A stretch of DNA of 55,893 bases, taken from the IMG/VR virus record IMGVR_UViG_3300022562_000664, positions 1-55,893 of that record; one strand, written 5' to 3'. This stretch comes from a virus. Position numbers and translations under genes: made by a program. Below are positions 16,318 to 25,693 of this stretch, in pieces. Within the stretch, counting starts at the first letter, position 1. Each line of letters starts with the position of its first letter. Below the pieces are notes generated by a model. The model was not told where the DNA came from. It ran no database searches and was given only the letters and a program-made list of their open reading frames with translations.

Positions 16318-17858
16318 TGCGATCTTTCGCCCAACTCTTTCAAGGGCGAACTGATTGCTTCGGCGTTTATACTGTTTTTGAGCGCCGTAAGGACGGGAAG
16401 CAGAAGGGCAAGGGGACAACTTACCCAAACGATACGTTTCCAGATAGAGTGCTTGCTCAGGACGATTGGGACAAGCACCTATCTGGGACACAAATGCTTG
16501 GGATTGTCCCGGTATTGCCCGATGGGACCTGTAGTTGGTTTGCCATTGACATAGATGATTATGGCGTTAGCCACAAGAAACTTGTGGTTGACGTCGAGAA
16601 GCTTGAACTCCCGCTGGTCACTTGTCGAAGCAAGTCTGGCGGTGCGCATTTATATTGCTTCATTAATGGATTTATTGATGCACAATTAGCAATAGAATTA
16701 GGTCATAAATGGGCTAAAGCATTAGGATTTGAAGGGACAGAAGTATTCCCAAAACAAGCCAAACCAGATAAGGGAAATTGGATAATCATCCCTTATTATG
16801 GTGGAGATAAGGCTGTTGATTTCGCCATATCTCTAGAAGGTGATAAGCTGGACATAGATGAATTCGTCCAGTGGGCTAACGCAAAACAGATACAACCGGG
16901 AGAGGCCCCGGCTTATCTCAAGAGAAAGGAACAAGAGCCCAGCCAGATGACTCCAGAGGACATTTTGGCTCAAAGTCCTCCATGTATTCTACACTTTATG
17001 GATAATGGTGTAAGCGAAGGTGGTAGAAATAATGTTCTTTGTCATTTGGCATCTTATTATTTGAAGCTAGACGAGTTTTTTGGAACAGAAGTTTGGCGTG
17101 ATAAATTAATGGAATTTAATCAGAAGTATTTAGAAACGCCAGTAACATTTGGAGAAATTAATCATATAATTCGTAGCTATGGAAAGAAAAACTATCAGTA
17201 CAAATGTAAAGACACTCCTATGTGCAATGTGTGTGATAAAGACACTTGCATCAGAAGAACGTTTGGAGTAGGAGAAGACAAATCATATTATGGTGACTTA
17301 GAAATAATGTCAATGATTAAGATTGATTCAAAGCCTCCCGTTTGGATACCTAGGATTAATGGCGTTGATGTTGAAATGGATACTGAGACGCTATTGGCTC
17401 CTAGAAAATTTCGGATGGCAATAGCTGATGCCCTTAATGTTTTAGTGCCTTCTAAAAAGCAATCTGACCACGATGATATGATAGGGCCAATAATGAAAAC
17501 GGCCCTTACAATTGAGCCAATGGATGAATTAACAGTGGAGGGAAAAGTTATGAATTCCTTCACTGAATGGACCAAAAACATGGTCACTAAGTCAAGAGAT
17601 ATTGGAGACTTGGAAAAGGGATTACCTTATTATAACCAGGAAGAAGAGACCATATATTTTCGTGGATCAGACTTTACAAAAGAATACAGGCGCATTTACA
17701 AAGATAACGTCACAGAGCGAGGTATATGGACTGCCTTAAGAAAGAATAACTTTCAAAGAAAACAAATTAGACTTGGTAAATCTCCAGAGTGGATATGGTT
17801 TTATAATTTAGCTGGTGAAGAACGTTGGTTCGATACAGACATGGGAGAGGTGTTCTAA
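16317..17858 (+). CDS. Archaeo-eukaryotic-type primase (TOTE-like AEP) with zinc cluster
   Basis: A 513-residue primase-like protein. The catalytic carboxylates are in FAIDIDDY (D78, D80, D81) and the second AEP motif in SKSGGAHLYCF, as in AEP domains of TOTE-type and phage primases. A PriCT-like helical region follows (GVSEGGRNNVLCHLASYY), then a Cys cluster (CKDTPMCNVCDKDTC) that probably binds zinc or iron. The last 200 residues have no Walker motif, so the helicase domain usually fused to such primases is missing. Likely role: primer synthesis for the phage polymerase. It is coupled to both neighbours (TGATG, TAATG). Confidence 0.8.
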   Translation: MRSFAQLFQGRTDCFGVYTVFERRKDGKQKGKGTTYPNDTFPDRVLAQDDWDKHLSGTQMLGIVPVLPDGTCSWFAIDIDDYGVSHKKLVVDVEKLELPLVTCRSKSGGAHLYCFINGFIDAQLAIELGHKWAKALGFEGTEVFPKQAKPDKGNWIIIPYYGGDKAVDFAISLEGDKLDIDEFVQWANAKQIQPGEAPAYLKRKEQEPSQMTPEDILAQSPPCILHFMDNGVSEGGRNNVLCHLASYYLKLDEFFGTEVWRDKLMEFNQKYLETPVTFGEINHIIRSYGKKNYQYKCKDTPMCNVCDKDTCIRRTFGVGEDKSYYGDLEIMSMIKIDSKPPVWIPRINGVDVEMDTETLLAPRKFRMAIADALNVLVPSKKQSDHDDMIGPIMKTALTIEPMDELTVEGKVMNSFTEWTKNMVTKSRDIGDLEKGLPYYNQEEETIYFRGSDFTKEYRRIYKDNVTERGIWTALRKNNFQRKQIRLGKSPEWIWFYNLAGEERWFDTDMGEVF

Positions 17859-18172
17859 TGTACTATGTAAATGTGTTCTTCTCGAATGCAACCATAACAA
17901 CTTATTACGAAGAAGATGAACGTAACGCCAAAGCAATATTTGATGAATTGTGTAGAGTTATGGATGAAAAGCCAAACGATTTAATCCAAATTAAAGGGCA
18001 GTGGCACACAGGTGTGATTAGGATTTCTGAAATTGTTCACATCGAGTTTACTTCTCAAGAGCGCATCTTAAGAAGAAATGCTACAATGAATAAGATGCAT
18101 GATCAATATGTCGATAAAATTAAAAAAGATATGGGACTTGAACCTGATGTTGGATTTAAGGCTCCAAGGTGA
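17858..18172 (+). CDS. Hypothetical protein
   Basis: A 104-residue protein starting at the ATG that overlaps the primase stop (TAATG), with GGGAGAGG at the right distance. The N-terminal half has alternating strands and helices (MYYVNVFFSNATITTYY, KAIFDELCRVM); the C-terminal half is a basic helix. No family is recognised. It lies between primase and helicase, overlapping the helicase start by four bases (GTGA). Confidence 0.6.
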   Translation: MYYVNVFFSNATITTYYEEDERNAKAIFDELCRVMDEKPNDLIQIKGQWHTGVIRISEIVHIEFTSQERILRRNATMNKMHDQYVDKIKKDMGLEPDVGFKAPR

Positions 18173-19689
18173 AGCGTAAAATATACGGCGCACCTGGTAC
18201 TGGTAAAACTACCAGGATGCTTGATTTGCTTCAGAAGGAAGTGGAGTCAGGGACTCCACTGGATAGAATAGCTTTTTTGACTCACACAGTATCTGCTAGA
18301 CTGGAAGCTATATCTCGGATCAAAAAGCTAAGGAACATCAGTGATGAACGATCACAGCTCAAATACTTCCGAACCATTCACGGAATCTGCTACATGGAAA
18401 ACACTCTCAAGAAAGATAACGTTATGCAGGCTCCAGATTATCTTGAGTTCGGTGAAACTATTGGTATCCCTTTCTCTTCTCATTTTACTAGTGATGTTGA
18501 TATGGATGGCCTCCCACTTGGATTTAACTTGTCTGGAGGAAACGCAATACTTGCAGTCAGACAGCTGGCTGCCGCCCGTCAAGTCCCTATCACTGAATTG
18601 TCATCTGAGTGGCCAAATTGGATCAGCCCAAAATTGATGAAAGAAGTTATCCATGGATATGCTAAATGGAAAGAGCGACACGCTAAATTTGATTTCGTTG
18701 ATATGCTTTTACTTTACGGTAAGTATGGTGAGCCTCTCGATTGTGATGTTATGTTTATTGACGAGGCTCAAGACCTATCTTCACTACAATGGTCAATCGT
18801 CAGGAAAATGTTTGCTAGAACGCCCAGAGTATATATTGCTGGGGATGACGACCAGTCTATATATGCTTTTATTGGAGCTGATAGATATGGTTTCTTAGAC
18901 TTTGAAGCAGACGAAATTGAAATTTTGCCCAAATCATATAGACTTAAAAGAACCATATGGAATAAGGCTCAAAATATAATCAAACACGTTAGCAGGAGAC
19001 AAGACAAGACTATTGAAGTTTCCGAAGGTGGACACATAGATTTCTACAACAATGATCTATTGTATTTGGACATTAATCACGAGACTATGATTATAGCTAG
19101 ACATCACGCACAGCTTCAAAGATTAGCAAAGTCTCTAGAGGTCAGGGGCATCCCCTATACAGGGAGAAGCCGCGAGATACCTAAGACGGATCAGGCGCTC
19201 GCGGTCCACGCTTATTTTCGTGCTAGGAAGGGTGAAAGTATATCCTTATTCGACGCCTCACGACTGTTAAGATTTGCTGGTGATAAGGATGAAGCAAAAC
19301 GTCTCCGCGCAGAAGATAGAAACAACCCCGGTTTATTCATAAATAAAGACCAAATCAATATTAATTGGGAAGCTCCATGGCAGCAATATCTTGCCAGAAA
19401 CCGGAGTGAAGTCTACAAGAATGAATTGATTAGAAACATATTGAACAACATTGGGCTCCAAGGTTTAGTGGATGAGCCAAAGGTAAGTTTGACGACATAC
19501 CATGGGTGTAAAGGCCGGGAAGCGGATCACGTTGTGTGTCTTACTGATTGCTTCAAAAAGGCCCATGATTCCGCTAGAAAAAATCCAGAAGATGAAACTA
19601 GATTAGCCTATGTTGGAGTGACTAGAGCCAAAGAGCGATTAACAATCGTTCTTCCGAAAACTGATCTATTCATGAGGTCGATGCTATGA
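18169..19689 (+). CDS. UvrD/Rep-like superfamily 1 DNA helicase
   Basis: A 506-residue helicase. Walker A is GAPGTGKTT (residues 7-15), motif Ia follows (LTHTVSARLEA), motif II is FIDEAQD, motif III is AGDDDQSIYAFIGA, motif V is TYHGCKGREADHVV, and motif VI is YVGVTRAKERL. It is shorter than UvrD (about 720 residues), with reduced 1B and 2B insertions, as usual for phage versions. It probably unwinds the fork or acts in recombination, and complements the primase, which lacks a helicase domain. It starts with GTG overlapping the previous stop; its end overlaps the next start by four bases. Confidence 0.92.
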   Translation: MKRKIYGAPGTGKTTRMLDLLQKEVESGTPLDRIAFLTHTVSARLEAISRIKKLRNISDERSQLKYFRTIHGICYMENTLKKDNVMQAPDYLEFGETIGIPFSSHFTSDVDMDGLPLGFNLSGGNAILAVRQLAAARQVPITELSSEWPNWISPKLMKEVIHGYAKWKERHAKFDFVDMLLLYGKYGEPLDCDVMFIDEAQDLSSLQWSIVRKMFARTPRVYIAGDDDQSIYAFIGADRYGFLDFEADEIEILPKSYRLKRTIWNKAQNIIKHVSRRQDKTIEVSEGGHIDFYNNDLLYLDINHETMIIARHHAQLQRLAKSLEVRGIPYTGRSREIPKTDQALAVHAYFRARKGESISLFDASRLLRFAGDKDEAKRLRAEDRNNPGLFINKDQININWEAPWQQYLARNRSEVYKNELIRNILNNIGLQGLVDEPKVSLTTYHGCKGREADHVVCLTDCFKKAHDSARKNPEDETRLAYVGVTRAKERLTIVLPKTDLFMRSML

Positions 19690-20609
19690 AGATCGTTGGA
19701 GCAGGAATGGCTGGCTTAATTGCCGCTAATTACTTCAGGAGGAACCCAGGTATATATGAAATCCAATCAGGATTGCCCCACAACCACACCGCACTCCTTA
19801 GATTTAGAAGTGATGCAATTTCAAAAGCTACTGGAATTGCCTTTAGAAAAGTTATGGTGCACAAAGCAATTGTGCATGGACACCACTTCCTTGATTTCCC
19901 CAACCCATTTGCTTGCAACCAGTATAGTCTCAAAGTGGCTGGAAGAATACTTGAACGTTCTGTCTGGAACACAGCATCTGATTTTAGATACATCGCACCA
20001 CCCAATTTTATCCAGCAATTGGCGCTCGGCGTTGCGATCAATTACAATTACGACTTTAACCCAAACAAGACAGAAGATGAACCAATTATTAGCACCATAC
20101 CTATGCCAATAATGATGAAGAAACTAAATTGGAAGCACCAGCCATCTTTCGAGAGAAAGCCAATTTGGGCCCTAAATGCTGATATTATCAATCCAGAAAC
20201 TGATGTGTATCAAACCATATATTTTGCTGATCTAGAAAATCCTTGTTATAGAGCCAGCATAGTTGGCAATAAGCTCATTGCTGAATTTATAGCAGATGAA
20301 GAAAAAGACCCAGAAGATTTGGCTGAGGAAGTATTAGACTTTTTTGGAATACCACTAGGTGCAATGAGACTTAATAATTTACAGTTCAAAAAGCAAGAAT
20401 ACGGTAAAATTATGCCCATCGATGAAGATATCAGAAAAGAGTTTATGTACACATTAACTCGCGAGTATAATATATATTCCCTAGGACGATTTGCTACTTG
20501 GAGGCAAATCCTCTTGGATGACTTAATACACGATCTAGAAGTAATCAATGATTTGATTAAAGCTGAGGGCCGTAGGCGTCTCTACCATCAATCTTTGGTG
20601 CAAAAATGA
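19686..20609 (+). CDS. FAD/NAD-binding Rossmann-fold protein linked to ThyX
   Basis: A 307-residue protein opening with a dinucleotide-binding motif (VGAGMAGLIAANYF, with GxGxxG at G5-G10), as in FAD-dependent oxidoreductases. The rest keeps some flavoprotein character, but I do not recognise a substrate site. It overlaps ThyX by four bases. ThyX needs reduced flavin, so this protein may supply or recycle flavin or modify a nucleotide or tRNA. The function is inference; the N-terminal fold is clear. Confidence 0.7.
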   Translation: MKIVGAGMAGLIAANYFRRNPGIYEIQSGLPHNHTALLRFRSDAISKATGIAFRKVMVHKAIVHGHHFLDFPNPFACNQYSLKVAGRILERSVWNTASDFRYIAPPNFIQQLALGVAINYNYDFNPNKTEDEPIISTIPMPIMMKKLNWKHQPSFERKPIWALNADIINPETDVYQTIYFADLENPCYRASIVGNKLIAEFIADEEKDPEDLAEEVLDFFGIPLGAMRLNNLQFKKQEYGKIMPIDEDIRKEFMYTLTREYNIYSLGRFATWRQILLDDLIHDLEVINDLIKAEGRRRLYHQSLVQK

Positions 20610-21316
20610 AAGTATCACTGATCAATTACACTGTGGACGCGGTTGAAATTCTGCTCTTTACTAAGCAGACCCGGTTAAACATGACCGGAGCCAATTACCA
20701 CCAAATCCTTAATATGAAATATAACAAAAAGCGTGATGAGCTAGAATATATGGCCAATACCATACCTAGCTCTTGGGAGTTTGTTGATTACACTTTTTGT
20801 ATTGAGGGTGTAAGCCGAGCATTTACTCATCAATTTGTTCGTAATCGCCACGGGTCTTACGCTCAACAGTCTATGCGTGTAAATGACATGTCCGACTTTG
20901 AGTGGGTCACCGGGCCTTCCATTAAAGGAAGTGAGATTTCTGAAGAAGTTTACGAGACAATTATGCACAGGATTAATGAAGCATATCGTGAATTGCTTTA
21001 TCTTGGAGCGACTCAAGAAGATGCTAGAGGCGTTCTTCCAACAAACATTTGTACCAATATTGTTGCTAAGTTCAATCTCCGAACACTATCAGAAATCGTC
21101 AAGTCCCGGTCGGGTGGCCGAACACAAGATGAATACCGGGAAGTGGTTAAGGCGATGGCTGATGAAGTTCTAAAGGTTCACCCTTGGGCTGAAATGTTCT
21201 TGTTCCCGAAGAAGCGGGGATATTTTGATGAGCTTGAAGAGGCAGTTGCTAAGGTCGAGGACCCACATTGCCGTCAATTCATCCGTAAAGCTATCGACAA
21301 AATGAGGAAAGGTTGA
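20606..21316 (+). CDS. thyX: Flavin-dependent thymidylate synthase
   Basis: A 236-residue ThyX, which methylates dUMP to dTMP using methylene-tetrahydrofolate and FAD, without ThyA. The signature RHR-X7-S appears as R79-N80-R81-HGSYAQQ-S89, so the central His is Asn. Other typical segments are FTHQFVRNRHGS and the C-terminal LRTLSEIVKSRSGGRTQDE. Length is normal. Phage ThyX supports fast replication where the host pool limits. It is coupled to the FAD-fold gene upstream and to the next gene (TGATG). Confidence 0.93.
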   Translation: MKVSLINYTVDAVEILLFTKQTRLNMTGANYHQILNMKYNKKRDELEYMANTIPSSWEFVDYTFCIEGVSRAFTHQFVRNRHGSYAQQSMRVNDMSDFEWVTGPSIKGSEISEEVYETIMHRINEAYRELLYLGATQEDARGVLPTNICTNIVAKFNLRTLSEIVKSRSGGRTQDEYREVVKAMADEVLKVHPWAEMFLFPKKRGYFDELEEAVAKVEDPHCRQFIRKAIDKMRKG

Positions 21317-21798
21317 TGAAATCTGAAATGAATTTAGCAGATTTGATGATTGAGCGGGCAGGACTTTCTTCAAGCATCTTATCGCATGGAACATCTGATC
21401 CAACGTTTGATTTGGTGCTTCAAGGAATACGCCAAATCCACAATGGTAAAGAAGTGCTATATGGATCGTACATGGAGACTCATGGTAGCGATCCAACGCT
21501 TTTTGCTTTGATGGAGCATTTCGCGGATATCAAAAGAAAATTCGTGAGAGCAGAAACCTTTCTCAAGAAAAACATGAGTGGTCAAAAGATCGGCTTAGTA
21601 GAATTATTTGATACCTACGTTGACATCGCAGTGTATGGTGCACTCGGTGTTCAGCTATTGGCACACCTCATGACGCGAGAACTAAATGAACAGACACGAA
21701 GCACTGATAAATTCGATCAACGTCAACCAGATGGAAAGGGGTTCGGCGGTTCTACTGACAGCATCAACAGAGACCATGTCCATGGTGGGAACGGTTGA
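21316..21798 (+). CDS. DUF1599-like / nucleotide-modification-associated protein
   Basis: A 160-residue helical protein. I choose the ATG at 21316 overlapping the ThyX stop. The central region (FALMEHFADIKRKF, LVELFDTYVDIAVYGALGVQL) resembles DUF1599-type domains, small helical proteins found near thymidylate synthases and nucleotide modification genes. The polar tail (about residues 124-160) overlaps another short frame. A nucleotide-pool role fits the context; the match is moderate. Confidence 0.55.
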   Translation: MKSEMNLADLMIERAGLSSSILSHGTSDPTFDLVLQGIRQIHNGKEVLYGSYMETHGSDPTLFALMEHFADIKRKFVRAETFLKKNMSGQKIGLVELFDTYVDIAVYGALGVQLLAHLMTRELNEQTRSTDKFDQRQPDGKGFGGSTDSINRDHVHGGNG

Positions 21799-21904
21799 CA
21801 CACCAGACCTCATGGATTTCTTGGAAACTTTATTCCGAGCAAGCCCAGCAACGAAAGACTTATTCCAAAGGGCAATTGAGAGGGCAGAATGTCCTGTTTT
21901 GTAG
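21686..21904 (+). CDS. Possible small overlapping gene
   Basis: An up to 72-residue frame that bridges the 90 bases between the DUF1599-like gene and the exonuclease. The C-terminal part (PDLMDFLETLFRASPATKDLFQRAIERAE) looks like real amphipathic helices, while the N-terminal part is the shadow of the upstream gene. The true start is uncertain (ATG 21686, 21731, 21776 or 21782), and no strong SD is seen. Confidence 0.4.
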   Translation: MNRHEALINSINVNQMERGSAVLLTASTETMSMVGTVDTPDLMDFLETLFRASPATKDLFQRAIERAECPVL

Positions 21905-22476
21905 CAATTGACCTGGAATCTACTGGATTACTCAAGCCTGCGCCGCCTCAGCCAGGAATTGTAGAGATTGGAGCAGTCATAGCCAATTTAGCTGTTGGTG
22001 GGGAAGATGGATTATCACGTCTATTCTTAAGAGCAGACTTCAGTCAGATAATTGACCCTGAGTGTCCATTCGAGGAAGAAGCCCAAAAAATCACTGGACT
22101 TAGACCAGAAGATTTTTATGGAAAGCCAAACCTAAAAGCAGCATTTCTTCCTTTTGCTAAGTTTGTCATGGGTTGTGAATATCTTGTGACTTTTAATGGG
22201 TTGGCGTTTGACGTACCATTATTGAGCCACAACCTGGAAAGATATGGGCTCCAGTGGAGATTTCCATGGCCGCCTATTCACTTAGACCTTATGGAGATTG
22301 CTACTCCATATCTAAATCTACCTGGAAGGTCAGGTGCAAAGCCTCCAAAACTAATTGAGTTGTATCAGCACCTGTTTGAAGAGTCATTTGATGGCCAACA
22401 CAGAGCAACCTCAGATGCTAAAGCTACAATGAGGTGTGCTCAAAAAATGCATGAGAAAGGGTGGTTACCGATATGA
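21889..22476 (+). CDS. DEDDh 3'-5' exonuclease (DnaQ/RNase T-like)
   Basis: A 195-residue exonuclease. ExoI is AIDLEST (D8, E10), ExoII lies in VTFNGLAFDVPLL, and ExoIII is HRATSDA with the H-x4-D spacing of the DEDDh group. It probably acts as the proofreading subunit for the phage DNA polymerase, whose gene follows and which lacks such a domain, like E. coli DnaE and DnaQ. GAGAGG lies five bases before the ATG; the end overlaps the next start (ATGA). Confidence 0.9.
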   Translation: MSCFVAIDLESTGLLKPAPPQPGIVEIGAVIANLAVGGEDGLSRLFLRADFSQIIDPECPFEEEAQKITGLRPEDFYGKPNLKAAFLPFAKFVMGCEYLVTFNGLAFDVPLLSHNLERYGLQWRFPWPPIHLDLMEIATPYLNLPGRSGAKPPKLIELYQHLFEESFDGQHRATSDAKATMRCAQKMHEKGWLPI

Positions 22477-22664
22477 GCTTTAAGCAAGAAATTGACCCTG
22501 GAACAAACATCAATATAGTATTGCGCGATGAGGATGCTACTGCAGAACAACTGGCATATTCAGATAGCGATAATCTTGGACTACTCGCATATCGTGTTAA
22601 TATGCCAACTAGATTGATCTTTTTTCCGTGGACTTCTATTGAAAGGGTTGTATGGGACGAATGA
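22473..22664 (+). CDS. Small hypothetical protein
   Basis: A 63-residue protein starting at the ATG that overlaps the exonuclease stop. It has a short acidic region (VLRDEDATAEQ) and ends in a Trp-rich strand-like segment. It lies between exonuclease and polymerase and overlaps the polymerase start, so it may be a small polymerase partner. No family is recognised. Confidence 0.55.
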   Translation: MSFKQEIDPGTNINIVLRDEDATAEQLAYSDSDNLGLLAYRVNMPTRLIFFPWTSIERVVWDE

Positions 22665-25600
22665 ATCATCTAGCGGTTCATTCAGACTTTAGCTTTCTGA
22701 AAGCATATGGCTCTCCTGAGCAGATAGTTGCTCGCGCTAAGGTCTTAGGTTCTACAGCAGTTGGAATTGCTGATTCTGGTGGCTGTTGGGGCCATATTCC
22801 TTTTTGGAAAGCATGTAAGAAAGAAGGGATCAAACCCCTATTTGGCGTCCAACTAGCTGTGTCAACAACACTAGAGGGTAAAGAGTCACGATTTGATTTA
22901 GTCACTCTTATCGCAAAGAATGACCCAGGCCTCAAGGAACAATACAATCTGGTTGGACTAGCCACTGAACAATTCTACTACAGGCCCCGACTTACTTGGG
23001 GACAACTCAGAAAAATCAAAAACAACTTTGTGATCATTGATAGAATTGCTCAAGAAAATATCAAGTATCTAAGCCAACTACGCAACTTTCATCTAGCGGC
23101 GGTCCCCGAGGCCGGGCCCCTATTGAATCTTGTGCGTCGGGGCGAGTATCCCGTGGTAATATCCCTGAGCCCGGTCTATCCCGAACCTAACGAAGCTGAG
23201 GCTTACAGATTAGTTAATGCCATTAGTTCTGGACGGAAAACATATGATATTCCGCCTAGTGATAGATATATGATGAGAGAGGATGAAATTAATGCCAAAT
23301 TTCAAGAGCTTGGAATTGAACGAGAGCAGCTTAAGTCTGGTTGGGACGAAATACAGCGAATTGTCGATAGTGTTTCCGCTGCCCCCAAAATTGGGAAAAA
23401 CGTCAAGCCGGACATTCTTGAGACATTGGAGGAATGGTGCCTGCGGGGAGCAAAGGAAAGAGGAATTGATCTCACTGCTGAACCATACAAGTCTAGATAT
23501 GAGCGGGAAGTTTCCCTCATTAATCAGAAAGGCTTCACAGATTACTTTCTACTTATTGCGGACATTATACGATGGGCCAAACAGAGGATGTTTGTTGGTC
23601 CAGCTCGTGGTTCAAGTGCCGGATCATTAGTCTGTTATCTAATGGGAATAGTGGAGATCAATCCACTGGACTTTGATTTGCTCTTTGAGCGATTCATTGA
23701 TCTGAACCGGGAGGATTTACCAGATGTTGACATTGACTTTCCTGACGATCAGCGTGATCTTGTATTCGATTATATTGTTGGCAAATATGGGGCTGACCGT
23801 GTGGCTCGTCTTGGCACTGTCTCAGTGTTCAAGCCGAAATCCGCGCTCAATGATGTTGGCAAATGCTATTCTATCCCTTCTTGGGAAATCAAAAAACTCA
23901 CAGAGGTAATGGTTGAACGCAGTGGTGGTGATGCTCGTGCTAATATGGCAATTGAGGATACAATTGAACAATTTGCTGTGGGCAGAGAATTACTTGAACA
24001 ATATCCAAAACTACTTATGGCGACTAAATTAGAGGGGCATCCACGCCATACCGGGCAACATGCAGCTGGAGTGATTGTCGCTGATAAAGAAGTAGACAAT
24101 TATTTTGCTGTGAACCGAAGGGATGGAGCCTACATTGGTCAGATTAATAAATATGACGCAGAAGCCATCGGGCTTCTCAAGATTGATGCTTTGGGTCTTA
24201 AGACACTCGCCGTTATACAGGATTGTTGTGAGCAAGTTGGGATGGACCCTCGTTCATTGTATCGCCTTCCTTTTGATAAGGCTGAGGCATTCAAGATATT
24301 TCAAGATGACAATGTTGCCGGAATATTCCAGTTTGAAGGCTACGCTGTTCGCTCTCTTATGCGTCAGATGGGTGTGCATGAGTTTAACGATATTGTTGCA
24401 CTTACTGCTCTTGCTAGGCCCGGCCCTCTTCATTGTGGTGCTGCTAATGAATTCATAGTCAGGCGTACTGGTGAGAAGGATTGGGACTATGAAATGCAGG
24501 AATTGCGCCCTCATACGTCTCACACCTATGGGACTATTGTGTACCAGGAACAGGTTATGTCGATTACACGTGACCTCGGGGATATGTCCTGGCAAGACGT
24601 GTCGGCACTTAGGAAAGCAATGTCTAAGAGCCTTGGTGAAGAGTTTTTTAACCAGTACAGAGATAAGTTCATTACTGGAACCAGAAAGAAAGGAATAGAT
24701 GATGACGCAGCATTAAAGCTGTGGAATGAAATGTGTACATTTGGATCATGGGCATTCAACTTAAGCCACGCAGTTAGTTATGCCACACTATCTTATTGGT
24801 GTGCTTATCTTAAGGCTAGGCACCCGCTAGAATTTGCTGTTGCTCACCTACGCCGTACATTTGATCAAGATCACGTATTAAGATTGCTACGAGAGCTTAT
24901 GAAAGAAGGCATTGAATTGATTCCTTTTGATCCAGAAATCAGCGATATCAATTGGAAGATTCATGAAGGGAAAATCTATGGTGGCTTCATTGCCGTTAAA
25001 GGGGTTGGACCCAAAACTGCTGAAATCTATATGCGAGAAAGAAATAAAGGGGGTGACTGGATTTCTAGGCTCACTCAAGCTCAACGCCAAAAAATCCTTG
25101 CCCCAAAGAATACCCCTTGGCACAATCTCAATCGCATCGAAAAAACATACAAACAATATTATGACATTCCACCAGGAGTGTTTGGTTGTCCAAGCAAAAC
25201 ATTCCCAAAAGGTGTCAAAGGCCCGGTTGTCTACATTGAAGACATTGTGGAGAAAAAGGGTACATACAGATTTATTGGAACAATTAAACAGAGGAATTTG
25301 CGTGACCTCAACGAGACACAATCACTTGCGAAGCGGGGCGGTCGCATTATCTCCCACCATACTTTATTCCTCAATCTGGTTGTTGAAGATGACACATCAT
25401 CAATCCTTTGCACAATTGATAGATGGAAATATCCAGAATTGGGAGCACCCTTAATGGAAGCCGAGGCGGATGGAAAAGATTTCCTAATCCGTGGAGAAAT
25501 CAAGCAGGATGGCTGGAGAAAGATCAACGTAACAGGAATCAGGAGATTAGACAATGGAGCTACCGGGGCCAGTCCAGGTGACACCGGACGAGATCAAGAA

Positions 25601-25693
25601 GCTGAGGCAACTGGAGGAAAAGCGCAAGGCACTCTCCCAATTGATACAGATGATAACTCAGCAGGGAGAGCAGCAAATAGCTCAGTACAATAA
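22652..25693 (+). CDS. dnaE: DNA polymerase III alpha subunit (C-family DnaE)
   Basis: A 1013-residue replicative polymerase. The N-terminal PHP domain opens with HLAVHSDFSFLKAYGS. Palm motifs include GPARGSSAGSLVCYLMGI and LPDVDIDFPDD, which holds two catalytic Asp, with more in NKYDAEAIGLLKID. Further conserved segments are GQHAAGVIVAD and FQFEGYAVRSLMRQMG. It is shorter than E. coli DnaE (1160) with a reduced C-terminus. The last 45 residues are low complexity and overlap the next gene in another frame. ATG 22661, overlapping the preceding stop, is an alternative start nine bases in. It should make the phage largely independent of the host polymerase core. Confidence 0.95.
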   Translation: MGRMNHLAVHSDFSFLKAYGSPEQIVARAKVLGSTAVGIADSGGCWGHIPFWKACKKEGIKPLFGVQLAVSTTLEGKESRFDLVTLIAKNDPGLKEQYNLVGLATEQFYYRPRLTWGQLRKIKNNFVIIDRIAQENIKYLSQLRNFHLAAVPEAGPLLNLVRRGEYPVVISLSPVYPEPNEAEAYRLVNAISSGRKTYDIPPSDRYMMREDEINAKFQELGIEREQLKSGWDEIQRIVDSVSAAPKIGKNVKPDILETLEEWCLRGAKERGIDLTAEPYKSRYEREVSLINQKGFTDYFLLIADIIRWAKQRMFVGPARGSSAGSLVCYLMGIVEINPLDFDLLFERFIDLNREDLPDVDIDFPDDQRDLVFDYIVGKYGADRVARLGTVSVFKPKSALNDVGKCYSIPSWEIKKLTEVMVERSGGDARANMAIEDTIEQFAVGRELLEQYPKLLMATKLEGHPRHTGQHAAGVIVADKEVDNYFAVNRRDGAYIGQINKYDAEAIGLLKIDALGLKTLAVIQDCCEQVGMDPRSLYRLPFDKAEAFKIFQDDNVAGIFQFEGYAVRSLMRQMGVHEFNDIVALTALARPGPLHCGAANEFIVRRTGEKDWDYEMQELRPHTSHTYGTIVYQEQVMSITRDLGDMSWQDVSALRKAMSKSLGEEFFNQYRDKFITGTRKKGIDDDAALKLWNEMCTFGSWAFNLSHAVSYATLSYWCAYLKARHPLEFAVAHLRRTFDQDHVLRLLRELMKEGIELIPFDPEISDINWKIHEGKIYGGFIAVKGVGPKTAEIYMRERNKGGDWISRLTQAQRQKILAPKNTPWHNLNRIEKTYKQYYDIPPGVFGCPSKTFPKGVKGPVVYIEDIVEKKGTYRFIGTIKQRNLRDLNETQSLAKRGGRIISHHTLFLNLVVEDDTSSILCTIDRWKYPELGAPLMEAEADGKDFLIRGEIKQDGWRKINVTGIRRLDNGATGASPGDTGRDQEAEATGGKAQGTLPIDTDDNSAGRAANSSVQ

